This document shows positions 13,314-24,441 of a stretch of 64,000 nucleotides of DNA, piece after piece. Origin of the DNA: Juglans regia (taxonomy: Eukaryota > Streptophyta > Magnoliopsida > Fagales > Juglandaceae); NCBI RefSeq assembly GCF_001411555.2, contig NC_049901.1:14733190-14797189 (forward strand), written 5' to 3'. The notes under the pieces are model-generated. The model was given only the letters and a program-made list of their open reading frames with translations, was not told where the DNA came from and searched no databases. Within the stretch, counting starts at the first letter, position 1. Every line of letters begins with the position of its first letter. A program made the position numbers and the translations under genes.

Positions 13314-14805
13314 AAAATCTCATCCGAAGATGTTTAATCTAGCCAAGTGATGAAATTAACGTTAGAAATGTTTGTTTCACGAAACGATTTTGTAAAAGTA
13401 AAATTGTAAATTGATGATATATAATTTATCATCAATTTTATAAATCTCTTTATAAAATTGTTTCACTTTTATGATTCTCTTTATAAATCTAATGCATACC
13501 TTTTAGGGTCCCACATTCCTCGGTTTTATCTTCAAGCCCATGGTGGGAATCTAATGAGAAAGAAAATACATATCACATCAAAGTGTCCGAGAAAAGTAAA
13601 GGCCCAAAAGTAGGTGCTAAGAAAAAACAACAGTGCTACGTACAGCCGCCCTGCGGAATCGCCGTGTAACCGGCTGATGTAACAATTTACCACATCATCA
13701 CCTGATAGAAAATGAAAAGAAAAATGAAAACCGATTGAAGAAGAAAGCATCAGACTGAACCCAGCAACACTTCACTCAGGAGTGAAACTGAGAAGTGCCT
13801 ATTTTTGTCGTCCAAACCCATTTTGCAGAGCATTTCGAGTGACAGAAAAATGCCCAAATCAATTTCTAAAGAGCATTTCGTATGTCTTTCTGGGGTTTGG
13901 AATATCAATTTGTGTATTATATATAGGTTGGGAGTTGTGGCCAGCCAATCAGATTTAAAAACGTGGTAACATCTCATGGTCATCATCTTCAGAAACAACT
14001 TCACATGACAATAATACTTTTGGCAGCTTTTTAGTTATGGGGATCTGACCTAATTGCAGAGAAACGCATGAAAGAGAGCACAAAACTAAGAATGAGAGAG
14101 GGAACAGTTTGGTGGGTGGTCGGCTGCTGGCTATGAAGAAATGTACAATTTTGTTAGCTTTAACAGAGTGGCATGCAGAAGGAAGGTTTGAAAGGACATT
14201 CGGAGAAAGAAAGGGGAAGGAAAAAAGGATCCAAATGAGAGAAGAGTCAAAACGGTGTGTTTTGATTTAATTGACACCCACCGTTTCAATTAGAGAAGAG
14301 ACCCTGCATGATACTACTGATTTTCATCACCCCTTTAAATGAAACACACCGTTTCATTAAAATGATGTGGCGATTACACGCCGGTTGCAAATGCAGGTTA
14401 CATTAAGAATTTTTCAAGAAAAAAAGAAGTAATGTTAAGTGTGTAAATACTATATAATTATTTTTAAAAAAAAATGAAGTTTCTTATTATTAAATTATTA
14501 TTATTTTTCAATGTAGCTCTCGTCTTTATTATTTTTTAAAAAAAAATTTAAATGTTATTTGTGCACGATTGAATATCATTTCGCAAAAAGAAAAAAAACT
14601 AAACCTCGATGACGGCGAGACAATAAACTAGCTTGGCGTTCTTAACGCGGAAAGATAATTAATGAAGAAATAATAATTATAATCGTAAATGTGTAAGTCT
14701 CGTATAATTATTTTAAAAAAATAAATAAATATAAAATTTACTTAAAAAATAATAATTTTTTAATAATAAATTTTATTTTTATTTTTATAAAAATTAAGGG
14801 TGAGT
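13314..14805. other. Intergenic, AT-rich, with a small MITE relic
   Basis: No gene supported. 13375-13500 contains an inverted AT-rich structure (AAACGATTTTGTAAAAGTAAA mirrored by TTTATAAAATTGTTTCACTTTT) that looks like a miniature element relic. 14400-14800 is largely A/T homopolymer text. ORFs here lack domains or codon bias. Confidence 0.4.
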
Positions 14806-14988
14806 TTGAATCTCAAACTCATCTCAACTCATCTCAATTCATCATTATAACTTTTTCAAATTCCAATACAAAATATAATAAACAATTCAACTTTTTCAAA
14901 TTTTAAAATAATAATAATATTAAAAAATAATATTCTAACAATATTTTATCATCTCAACTCAACTCACTTTAATATCCAAACAGAATCT
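14806..14988 (+). mobile_element. MITE, CTCATCTCA family, copy 3
   Basis: Starts at GGGTGAGTTTGAATCTCAAA, runs through CTCATCTCAACTCATCTCAA and the family core (AATTCAACTTTTTCAAATTT, AATATTAAAAAATAATATTC), and ends near CTCACTTTAATATCCAAACA. It sits about 200 bp upstream of the likely promoter of the next gene. Confidence 0.72.
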
Positions 14989-15147
14989 TATACAATATTT
15001 ACACTTAACGGCAACATTTTTATAATTAATTTGCAGTGGCTCGCTCATTCGCATTCAAACTTCAAACGCGGGCCAGAGTCCGAAAATGGCTCCCGCCTCA
15101 AAAAATTAGTGATAATGATAATCGCATCCTCATACACGAGTGAAATC

Positions 15148-15641
15148 AGATATATAGTATGTGACCAAAACGCATATTCTCAATGGGTTTCGCTTCCCCT
15201 CAAGTACCATACAAACAATTCAAAAGCTTTCTCAAATCTCGTCCAATCTCTCCTCAAGGTCAGTATCTTTCCACTCTTTTTTTTCAACCTTCCGACCCCT
15301 TAATTATTTTGCATTTTTTGTTAGTTATGGTACTAAATATTTCCATAATTCATCCATTCTTTTGTCCCTAATATTTAGATTTTATGGGGTTTTCTCTACG
15401 GCTGATTAGGACTTTAATTTTGTGCGGGGTTTTCTCTACGGCTGATTAGGACTTTAATTTTGTGCTTCTGGGTTTTGGGGAATTTTTCTAAGAATTAATT
15501 ATAATGCTGCTTTTCTGTTCTTGTTTTTGTTGTGTAGTAGATTCTGGGTTCATGAATTTTGGGCCAAAAGTATTGGAATTTCTTCATTTTTGTCAGTTGG
15601 AGAAGTGGGTTTTCGGTGGATAGAGCTTACGATCGAGTTTC
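15148..15641 (+). promoter_or_regulatory. Probable promoter and intron-containing 5' leader of the 370-residue protein gene
   Basis: A TATA-like GATATATAG lies near 15150. A plausible leader exon ends at the donor AAG|GTCAGT (15258/15259). A T-rich stretch ending TGTTGTGTAG|TAG (15537 or 15540) is a plausible acceptor, giving an intron of about 280 bp. If so spliced, an upstream ATG at 15183 would open a short uORF of about 53 codons ending at TAG 15621-15623, just before the main ATG. Splicing and transcription start are inferred, not shown. Confidence 0.4.
15386..15465. repeat. Exact 40-bp tandem duplication
   Basis: 15386-15425 and 15426-15465 are identical (GGGGTTTTCTCTACGGCTGA... to ...TTTTGTGC), end to end. 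The perfect identity implies a recent slippage or an assembly artefact. It lies inside the proposed leader intron. Confidence 0.95.
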
Positions 15642-18027
15642 ATGATGAGTGGAGATACTTTTGCAGATGGGTTTGGTAAAAACCGTCCGGCTCTAGCCGA
15701 TGTGACTAATAGGAAAAGGGCGTTTCCGTTGGTTCTGGGTGATACAGGACTTAAATCTGGGGATGAGTATGGTAAAAAGATGCATAGTGAAGATGGAGAT
15801 TCACAGTTTACTAAGCAAGTGTGTTTCGGAGTTGAGGATTTAGTCAAAGAGAAATGTGAAACGAAGTTTGCAAGAGATGTTAGTGAAAAGAATTCGCGTT
15901 CCACTCACAGGGAACTTGGTTCTTCGCAGGAGAATATTGCATCTGGTGTCGCAAACCTGCATAATGCAAGTAAGGAGACGTCAAGTTTGTTTGATGGCAA
16001 TGTACCTATTGGTAAAGATGACAGTCTACTGCAGAGTGTCATGGAGATTGGTGATGCATCGAGGGATAGTACTGCATGTAGTGTTTTCATGCCCACATTC
16101 TCTGGACCATGCAAGAAGGATCATCGTGGGGTTGGGGGGAAGTGTCAAGATGAGGAAGGAGGACTCAGTTCTGGTGTTATACAATGCAAAACCGTATGCA
16201 AAGGATCATTCACACGTGTTTGCAACAATGATGAGATTGATCTGGGTGTCGGTAAATTGGCCTCAAGCAACCACAGGTCTATTGAGTGGTCGAGATTGCC
16301 TAAATCACAGAGTTCTAAGTTCCATGAATTGGAGAGATGCACAGGACTTAAGGGTGATGATTGTGCTAATTTAAATGCTGGTGACAACATTCTCAAAGGT
16401 TGCTGTTGCTCATTTTGCTTGAAAGGTAACCTCTCAACAAGGGAAACTCATCCTGTTCTTGCAATTAAGGACTTGTTTATTTTTTCAAAACTTCTCAATT
16501 TATCTCATCTCATCTAATCTAATTATTACAATTTTCTCAAATTCTTACATAAAATAAAATAAATAATTCAACTTTTTTAAATCTTAAAATAAAAATAATA
16601 TTAAAAAAATATATTGTAACTATATTTTATTTAATTATCAACTTTCATCTCATCTGTGAAAACAATCGAGGCTTAAAATTCTAACATTGGCATAATCTTT
16701 AAGATAAAATAATAATAAAATAATATTTATTATTATTATTAATTTTTTTTGTAAAATTAATTTTTGTTATATATTTTGCAATCAAAACCCACTACATAAG
16801 ATCTACAAATATACACCAATTGTACCGTCTTAAAATTAAACTTCAACAAATATATGGATGGTGAGGGTGATGAGAGAGAAATAAATGATAAAATAATATA
16901 TGGATGATGAATAGTTTTTCTCCAAACATGCAGAATTACTGTAGCCTGTTATGGAAAAAAATGCATTTGCATAAACCAATGTAGTGAATTTAATTATTAG
17001 GTAAAAGTTGGTTTGCATTGGTGTTTGCATACACCAATGTGAGTGCTCTTAAGTTGTGTTTGCAACTTGTTTGATTGCTCAATTTTAAAATTAATTTTGT
17101 ATGCTAATCGTACTAAAAAGGGATGCCTATTTTGTGATTTGACAATCAGCTGCTTATATTTTGGCGGACCTCCATTACCAGGACATCAAGGGTCGAATAG
17201 CTGGTAAATTTTTCTGCTAAGGCTGATGGACTGCTGTCTCTCAAACTTATGCTTGTTTGATTTTTTTTTTCCTCTATCATCATTATGATAGTGTTTCCTT
17301 TATTGGTATTGTTTAATTCTTTTCCCTAGTATTGAAAAGGAGTCAGAAAGAAACAAGCATCTTGGTTCAACAAAGTTGCAGGGGGAAGGAGACTGAAATT
17401 CATGGCCAAGGAAACTGCAACAAATTATCAAAATTAGAGTCTGATCTCACAGGTCACTGGAAGTCACTCTTTCTACATATGGAGGATATCCTTATTCATG
17501 AAAGGAACCAGCTTGTGAGTGCAACTTACTTTTTGGATGGCTTAGGTTCAAATTTCTACATGAAAGCATTTCTATTAGTTGGGTTTTCCAAACTCCACTT
17601 ACCATTCTGGAGACTTGAATGACTCTGGTTTAACATATCAGTTATCTTAGAAAAAATTAATTTCCTGACTAAAGAATGCAAGTGAAAGATCTAGAGGTCT
17701 CAGGTTATCATAAGAAACCCTGAATCTACTTGCTTGCCACAAGTTTTTGGTGGAAACCACCTATCAGGCTACTACCGTGATTTTGTGAGCCACTGCTTTA
17801 ACCAATGTTTTATTGCCAGCATCAATAAATCCTTGTAATTGAGTTAAGTCTCAAGATCATCGTTTATCCATGACATGAAATTTTGTTTCTTTTTTCCAAA
17901 TTTAAATATGTTGAATATGCTCGGCTTTTCTTGACAGCAATCCAGCTTTGTCGCACTAAAAGATCTGAGAGAGAACTGCAAAACGGATCTGGAGATACTT
18001 AATGGAAGGGCTTCAGAGAAAGATTAG
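15642..18027 (+). CDS. Uncharacterised plant protein, 370 residues, four exons, with a destruction-box match
   Basis: Exons 15642-16425, 17150-17203, 17330-17514 and 17938-18027, with GT-AG borders and consistent phases, end at TAG 18025-18027. I do not recognise a named domain. The first exon encodes a hydrophilic, Ser/Lys/Asp-rich, probably disordered region. Residues 15-23 (RPALADVTN) exactly fit the RxxLxxxxN destruction box and resemble that of plant B-type cyclins. The conserved-looking core spans the exon 1-3 junctions: a Cys cluster GCCCSFCLKAAYILADLHYQDIKG, then a helical stretch ending in GHWKSLFLHMEDILIHERNQL and ALKDLRENCKTDLEIL, likely coiled coil. The start at 15642 is chosen because upstream in-frame stops precede it; a second ATG follows directly. 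Intron 1 contains a MITE. Cell-cycle regulation is only an inference from the D-box. Confidence 0.75.
16467..16673 (+). mobile_element. MITE, CTCATCTCA family, copy 4 (in intron 1)
   Basis: About 205 bp. Begins near ACTTGTTTATTTTTTCAAAA, continues TTTATCTCATCTCATCTAATC and the family core, and ends TCATCTCATCTGTGAAAAC followed by AATCGAGGCTTA. The terminal bases mirror copy 2 (CGAGGCCT). It makes up most of the first 250 bp of intron 1 (16426-17149). Confidence 0.75.
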
Positions 18028-19499
18028 CGTTCTGGTGATTGCAAGAATGTCTAGTCAGTTATTGAGTAATCTGTGCGTTTTAGCATGCAGAAGCATGTAC
18101 CCATGTGTGATCCTAGGCGGTTTGCAGAATTCCTAGTTCTTACCATTCTTTTAGAATCTGTAAAATATCCACTAAACATAGGGGATGGTATTTTTTGTAT
18201 TTAATATCATGAATGTCAGAACGTTTTCCTGCATGGGAGAATAACAATTTTCCTTTTCATCTACCTTGAACCATGTTTCTTGGTAATACTGTCTACCCTT
18301 TTAACTGGTTCAATATCGTTGCTTGGTTGAGCTACTGCTGGAATTGAATGATTGATTCACAAGCTTACCATTTGGGAGATTGCCTACATTAGCTTACCAT
18401 TTATACTAGTTAACATACTACTTACATCAATTACAGTTATTAACAAAATCAAAGCACAATAACCATTTTATACTAGTTAGAGTTGTAGGCCTTTACATCA
18501 GTATTGTACTTATTCTGTCATTAAAGAGGGGCTTGAAAATAGATTTTTTTTCTCCATCTTATTGTTATTACTCCAAAATTTTTCTTTTTTCATGATTCTA
18601 ATGAATGATATTAATCCATCGACTGAATGAAGCTTGTGAGAAGTACTTGTATTGAATTTTTGCTTGTTACCTAGGCTGGGAAAGATTGCTCTGATGCAAC
18701 CACGTCAAGTTCATGCAGATAAGGAGAATGATGGTCTATAATGGGGTTGTACCTGTATAGTTTTCTAGTATTCTGTCAGGATTTATTCCTGTGACAGACT
18801 GTCCTAATGACAAGAGGAGATGCATTTTACATGGCTTAAAATTGAAGCAGCTGATTGTTTTTTGATACTTGGTCTAAATTTTCTGGCAATATAAGCCTTG
18901 CATTTTTTTTCGGGGAGATGCCCAAGTGAACGCTGATGTTAAGCTTGATGTCGAGGTACCCCATGCTTTTAACTTTAAAAAGCCTCACAGCCCACTGTCG
19001 TAGGCCTAGTCTGGTTCTGCAACAGGGCTTTGCAGCCCATGGAAGATTAGCTTCTCAATGAGTTAAGGGGTTTTCTTAACCACTTTTGTGTATAGGTTTG
19101 GGGTCTTTCGGTAGGGCTTACAAAAGTCATACTTGAAAAGGCTTTTGTTTTTGTTTTTTTAATACAGAGACTGAAATATTATTGAGAAAGTAAAGTGGAA
19201 ACGGCAATTACAGATTTTGCTTAATCTAGTTTCCGTGTCAGCTTAATGTACTTCCATCTCTACTTAAACTATAAAATGTCCACTTTTGGGTAGCCCAAGT
19301 CGTAAGGGTGAATTTGTGTGCGTGAGCTCTATGTAACAGATTCCATTCTCTTGGAGATCAAACTGCGATTTAAGGAGGCCATGGCGGTAGGTTGCTATTC
19401 TAGTTTCCTCGGGAATTTAGGTTCTATGGGTGAATCCTAAAGGCTTTGCCGTGAGATGGTTTCCCGTCATAAAAATAAAAAACTATAAAATAATCAATA
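18028..19499. other. 3' flank of the 370-residue gene and intergenic sequence
   Basis: No gene supported. The first few hundred bases are probably 3' UTR; no single polyadenylation signal stands out. 18900-19480 has mixed-composition unique text and a T-run near 19150 that I could not assign. The gypsy element's missing 3' LTR would be expected at the right side of this interval, but I found no match to the 23995-24441 LTR. Confidence 0.35.
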
Positions 19500-19619
19500 A
19501 GGTGTTGGTTAAATGAAAGAGTATATCTAATTATATTAGTGTCTATAATGAATTTCTTCTATGTAATACTAATCGATAGGGTCTTCATTGGTAAGTGTGA
19601 GGTGTCTCTCAACTAGTGG

Positions 19620-22600
19620 TAGGATTCCCAAGTTGCATCTTCCGCCGTCTGTATTTGCCATCGGACTTAAATCTTCGTTAGGGGTCTCTAATGAACTTGT
19701 CTAAGGTGCTGATCTAGAACCTCTCAGGTTCTAGTTTGAAGAGACCCATGGAATCCACCGGGGGTAGTTGCGACATGGGTATGATTGAGTGACAAAGCTT
19801 TCTCTTGAGCAGAGATACGTGAAACACGGGGTGTATGTGAGCTGTCTCAGGTAGCTTTAGGCGGTACGCCATGGAGCTGATGTGTTCCTCTATGCGAAAT
19901 GGCCCAAAGAATCTCAGGGAAAGCTTGGAGTTGGGCTACATAGTGCTAACGGTATGGCTGAAGTCTCAGGTAAACAAGATCTCCCACTGCAAAATCCCTT
20001 TCTTTCCTCTTCAAGTCCGAATATTTCTTCATCCTATTTTGTGCCTTGTGCAGGTTTTGCTTTAGTAGCTGCTTGCTTTGTTCTCTGGAACTAGGGGTGT
20101 AAACTCAAACCGGAAAATCGGACCGGATCGAACCGGACCGGTTTTACCGATTTTGAACCGATCCGGTCTGGAATCGGTTTTTAAAATGTAAAAACCGACC
20201 GGTTCCGGTTCCGGGATTTTTTGGACCAGACCGAACCGGACCGGACCGATTGATTAAAAAAAATAAAAAATAATATTTTTATATATAAGTTTTATACAAA
20301 ATATTTTATATATATTAAATATTAATATATATAAGGTTTATATATAATGTATAATTATAAATTTTTATGTGAAATTTTATATATAACATATATATTCATA
20401 TATGAAATAATTTGTTATTATAATTTATAAATTATTACATAAAATGTTAATACTAAATCACTAAAAGTTTATAACTAATACTAATATATAACTTATAACT
20501 ATACCAATAGTCTAATATTAATACTATTATATAGTCTAATATATTAATAAAAGTATAAAACAGTTTTTTTTAAATGAATTTTTTTTTATAAACAAATTTT
20601 TAATAAAAAATTGTGAAATTTACATTTTAAAAAAGTCAGAAAACCGGACCGGACTGGACCGGACCGGAAATCGGTAAAATTGGAAGTACCGGTTTAGGAG
20701 GGTAACTGGTGCGTAATTGGTTTTGAAAAATACAAAACCGATACATACCGGTTCGGTCCTAGATTTTATTCAAAACTGAATCGGACTGGACCGGTTACAC
20801 TCCTATCTGGAACGTGGAGAGGAGTCCACGGCTTCCACTTGCAAGTACCTTGGTAAGTAACTCAGCAACCTAGGATGGGGTAACCACATAGGGTCTCAAA
20901 GGGTGTTAACTATGTTGATGAGTGCTTAGTGGTGTTGTACCACCACTCAGCTAGTGGGATACATAAGGCCTAATCCTTAGGCCTCTCACCCATAAAGCAA
21001 CACAGGTAATTCTTGAGTGTTTTATTGACAACTTCAGACTGGCCATCAGTCTATGGATGATACTATGTGCTGAAGGCCAGATCAACCCCTTGTTGTTTGA
21101 ACAACTCAATCCAAAACCCGTTAGTGAAAGTTTTGTCTCTGTCAAACACAATTGAGTGTGGCATGCCATGGTGTTTAAATATGTTTATGAGGAAGGAATG
21201 GGTTAGGGAGGAAGCAGTATAGGGGTGAGGGAGAGGAGAAAAATGGCTGTATTTAGTGAGGTGGTCAACCGCTACCCATAGGTAGTTGAAGGATTGGGAA
21301 GTGGGAAGGCCTTCTATGAAGTCCATAGTGATATGGGTCCAAGGCTTTGAGGGTATGGCTAAGGGTTGTAGAAGACCTTCTGGTAGAGAGTTTTTGGGTT
21401 TCACATGCTAGCAGATGTCACACTCCCTCACACATTCACATGCTTCAACCTTGAGGTTGGGCCTATAAAACTCTCTTCTTATTCTGTGGATGGTTTTAAA
21501 TCCAGAGTGGCCCCCAGTGGGACTGTTGTGTAATAGTTGAATGAGTTTAAGTTTAAGGTTAGGGTTCTTAGGGATATACAACCTGTATTTGTAATACAAA
21601 CAACCCTTCACATAATTTTTAGGCATGACATTTCCCTTAACTACCTTTTACAGTAATTGTTGAACCACTGCGTCATCTGTATAGTGTTGTTTAATTTTCC
21701 CTAGTAACTCCAAAGTAGGAACAGAAATCATAGTAAGTGTTAGAGGGGCTTCCTCTTCCTCACCTTTCCTGGAAAGAGCATTTGTTACCCTTCAAGGTCT
21801 GGATGTAGAAGCCAATAGGATGCCCCTTTAGCATGAAGACAGCTCCCACAACCTTCCCAGAAACATCACACTCAATTTCAAAAGGTAGTGTAAAATTGGG
21901 TAATGCCAAAGCTAGTGGCCTTATCACAACCTCTTTAAGGTCATTAAAGGTCTTTTCTACTGTTGTAGTCCATTTGAACCCATCCTTATTAAACAATTTT
22001 GTTAGAGGGGAAGCCACACCCCCATACCCTTTAATGAATCTCCTATAGTAGATAGTTAAGCCTAGAAATCCTCTTAAGAATTTAATAGAAGTTGGTAGGG
22101 GCCAATCCCACGTGACCCTTAATTTTCTGGGTCAGCTTTCACTCCCTGGGTTGAGATAAAATTCTCCAAATAAGCTACCTCAGGACTGCCAAGTTTGCAT
22201 TTGGACATCTTGACATACATCTGGTGCTGCCTGAGAGTGTCCAGTGCAATTTTTAGGTGTTGTACATGCTCATTTTCACTCTTGCTGTAGATTAGGATAT
22301 CATAAAAAAAATCGGTATGAATTTTCAAAGGAAGGGTTTAAAAATCTGGTTCATCAATCTTTGGAATTTTAAGGGGGCATTAGTCATGCTGTCAAGCCAA
22401 ATGACATGACTAAAAATTCATAGCGGTTTTCATGAGTCCTAAAACTAGTTTTTGATATGTCCTCTATTTTTACTCTAATATGTGTTTGGTTCCAGGTAAT
22501 AGGGGAATGAAATGTTCATGTGATCTGTGAGGTGGCAGGCCTTGTGGTTTAGCAAAGACATCAGAAAATTGGTTCAATAGGTTTTTTTAGTGAGTGTGGG

Positions 22601-23946
22601 TTTTAGGTATGGTTTTTTCAATCTCCAACAATTGTAGCAACACTCCTTTATTTCCCCCACAACCAACCCTTAGTATTCCCCCTACTTCAATTAGCTTAAA
22701 GCTAGGCAACCCTTTTAACAAAACTAGCTGGCCAACAACTGCAAACTGCATGGTTAATTCCTTAAAGTTCCATAAAATGGGTCCCAAGGTTTGAAGCCAA
22801 ACTACCCCTAAGACCAAATCACAACCTGCCAACATCAGAACATAGGCTTCTGAGTTGAAACTAGTATTCTGAATTGATATTTCCATATTCTGAAATTTTC
22901 CTTCATTGGAAATTTGCTCACCACTAGCCACCTTAACCATGACTTTTTCAATCCTGTTTACCCTCAACCTAGTCTTGCTTACTACCACAAGGTCAATAAA
23001 ATTATGGATAGTACATGTATCTATGAGTATGACTACCCAACAGTCCCCAATTCTCCCTTTTACCCTCATAATCTTAGGGTTGAAGGATCTAGTGATAGCA
23101 TGTAGGAAGATTTCTGGTTTATCTTTCAAGGTTATTAAGTCCACTATATTCCCTTCTATGTCATTTTCAATTAAATCTCCTTCTAGAGTCTCATCTATCT
23201 CAGACAAATCACAAATCTCCTCAATTAGATATAGCCTGGACTTTTGACATTTATGGCCTGGGCTCCATTTAGGCTCACAATAATAACAAATGCCTTTGTC
23301 TCTACTACCTTTCATTTGGTTTTGATTGATTTTTTGAATGAGAAGTGTGATTTTACTGAAGGGTTTCTAGTTTTTCTACTATGGTTGATGGTGTTTGGGT
23401 ATAGCTGTATCAGGGGGTAGGAGGTACTCCATCTGGGTATTTTCTTGTTAACACCTAAGTTCTACTCTTGTAACTTAGCCAAGCTATAAGCTGAAACGAG
23501 GTTGGGAGGATTAGACATCCTCACAGGATGGCGAATTTCATCATTGAGATCACTCAAAAAGCAACTTAGCTTGTAGTGGTTTGATAACCCCCTCAGCTTG
23601 TTAGAGAGGGATTTAAAGCTAGCTTTGTAATCCTCAACAAACGCAATCTACCTGAATCTAGTTAAGGCCTCCATTGGGTCATTGTACCATAGAGGAAAGT
23701 CAAGTCTTACTGCTCGGGCAGCACCTCTCCCATCTACACTAACACCAAGTCTTGCTGTCCTCCAGATTTAGATGAAGTCTCACCATGGTCCTGATTTTTC
23801 TTTTGGTGCAATGCCAGTGTCAGTGTGGTCAGCTATCTCTTCAAGGCCAACATTTCGATCTCCAAACTTTTGAACTGGGACTCAAAGGTTTTCTTTAGCG
23901 AATTAAATCGTTCCTGCAGTTGGGAAAGCCTTGTACCATTAGCCAT
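19620..23946 (-). pseudogene. Gypsy gag-pol relic with chromodomain
   Basis: Gag opens at 23946-23944 (MANGTRLSQLQERFNSL). A zinc knuckle CYYCEPKWSPGHKC lies near 23260-23290. The protease region has IDTCTIHNFID, where the usual D[ST]G is altered. The reverse transcriptase is shortened: its YDDIL-like end (FFYDILIYSK, about 22300) follows the protease linker by only about 180 bp, so the central part is deleted. The RNase H region reads FEIECDVSGKVVGAVF. Integrase has its HHCC finger (GGHSGFKTIHRI, ECDIC) and core text MDFIEGLPTSQSF and WVAVDHLTKYSHF, with further core and C-terminal text in other frames to about 19860. A chromodomain signature EDATWE lies at 19623-19680. It is non-functional. 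Confidence 0.83.
20092..20805. mobile_element. hAT-type miniature transposon (714 bp) in the gypsy integrase region
   Basis: Termini TAGGGGTGTAAAC and GGTTACACTCCTA are near-perfect inverted repeats. A perfect 8-bp target duplication TCTGGAAC flanks it (20084-20091 and 20806-20813), the hallmark of hAT. Subterminal regions are dense in ACCGG/CCGGT words, especially 20105-20250 and 20640-20790, and the centre is AT-rich. No ORF, so it is non-autonomous. Confidence 0.92.
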
Positions 23947-23994
23947 TAGAACACTCTTATAAGAAAGGGATGGGGGTATCTCTGATACCAAATT

Positions 23995-24441
23995 TATAAC
24001 ACGAAAGGGGGAATAGGATTTGTAGGCTCACTTTTGAGGGTTAGCATCTTCCAAGGAAGAAGAAGGAATATTATAAATTTTATACATTCAATTCATAATG
24101 ATTCCCTTCAGGGGTCTCCGTTCATATAGGCTAACAAGGATAACAACCTTGTAACAAACTACAAAATATTCTCATAAGGACTTGTTTGGCGCACTACTAA
24201 ACAAAATAAGAACATTCTAACTTATTCTAAGTAATTGGACTGGGCCCCAGGCCCATTTATTTAACTGCGCTTCAATATGGAATCATCAGCCCATCGGTTG
24301 CAACTATCCATGAATGAGAGCCCACATTCTTAAGTCTGAGCCCGTAAATTTAAGGCCCATCGAATCCCGAAGCCCACCACAATCCTTTTTTTTCTCCCTC
24401 TTCTTCTAGTCTTCCTTCAACTTCCAGATTCACCCGTGACA
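23995..24441 (-). repeat. 5' LTR of the gypsy element
   Basis: About 447 bp between the primer site and a TGTCACGG start (complement of the bases ending at 24441). The inner end (TATAACACG in plus orientation) suggests the usual terminal CA has mutated. No second copy was found in the window. Confidence 0.6.

Larger units (their letters stand above)
19500..24441 (-). mobile_element. Decayed Ty3/gypsy chromovirus, minus strand
   Basis: Right end: a 5' LTR at about 23995-24441 that starts TGTCACGGGTGAATC on the minus strand, followed by the primer site TGGTATCAGAG (complement of 23980-23990). Gag, protease, reverse transcriptase/RNase H, integrase and a chromodomain remnant follow in the canonical gypsy order down to about 19620. 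The copy has many stops, frameshifts and internal deletions. The left LTR was not recognised, so the left limit is approximate. A hAT-type miniature element (20092-20805) has inserted into the integrase region. Confidence 0.85.
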
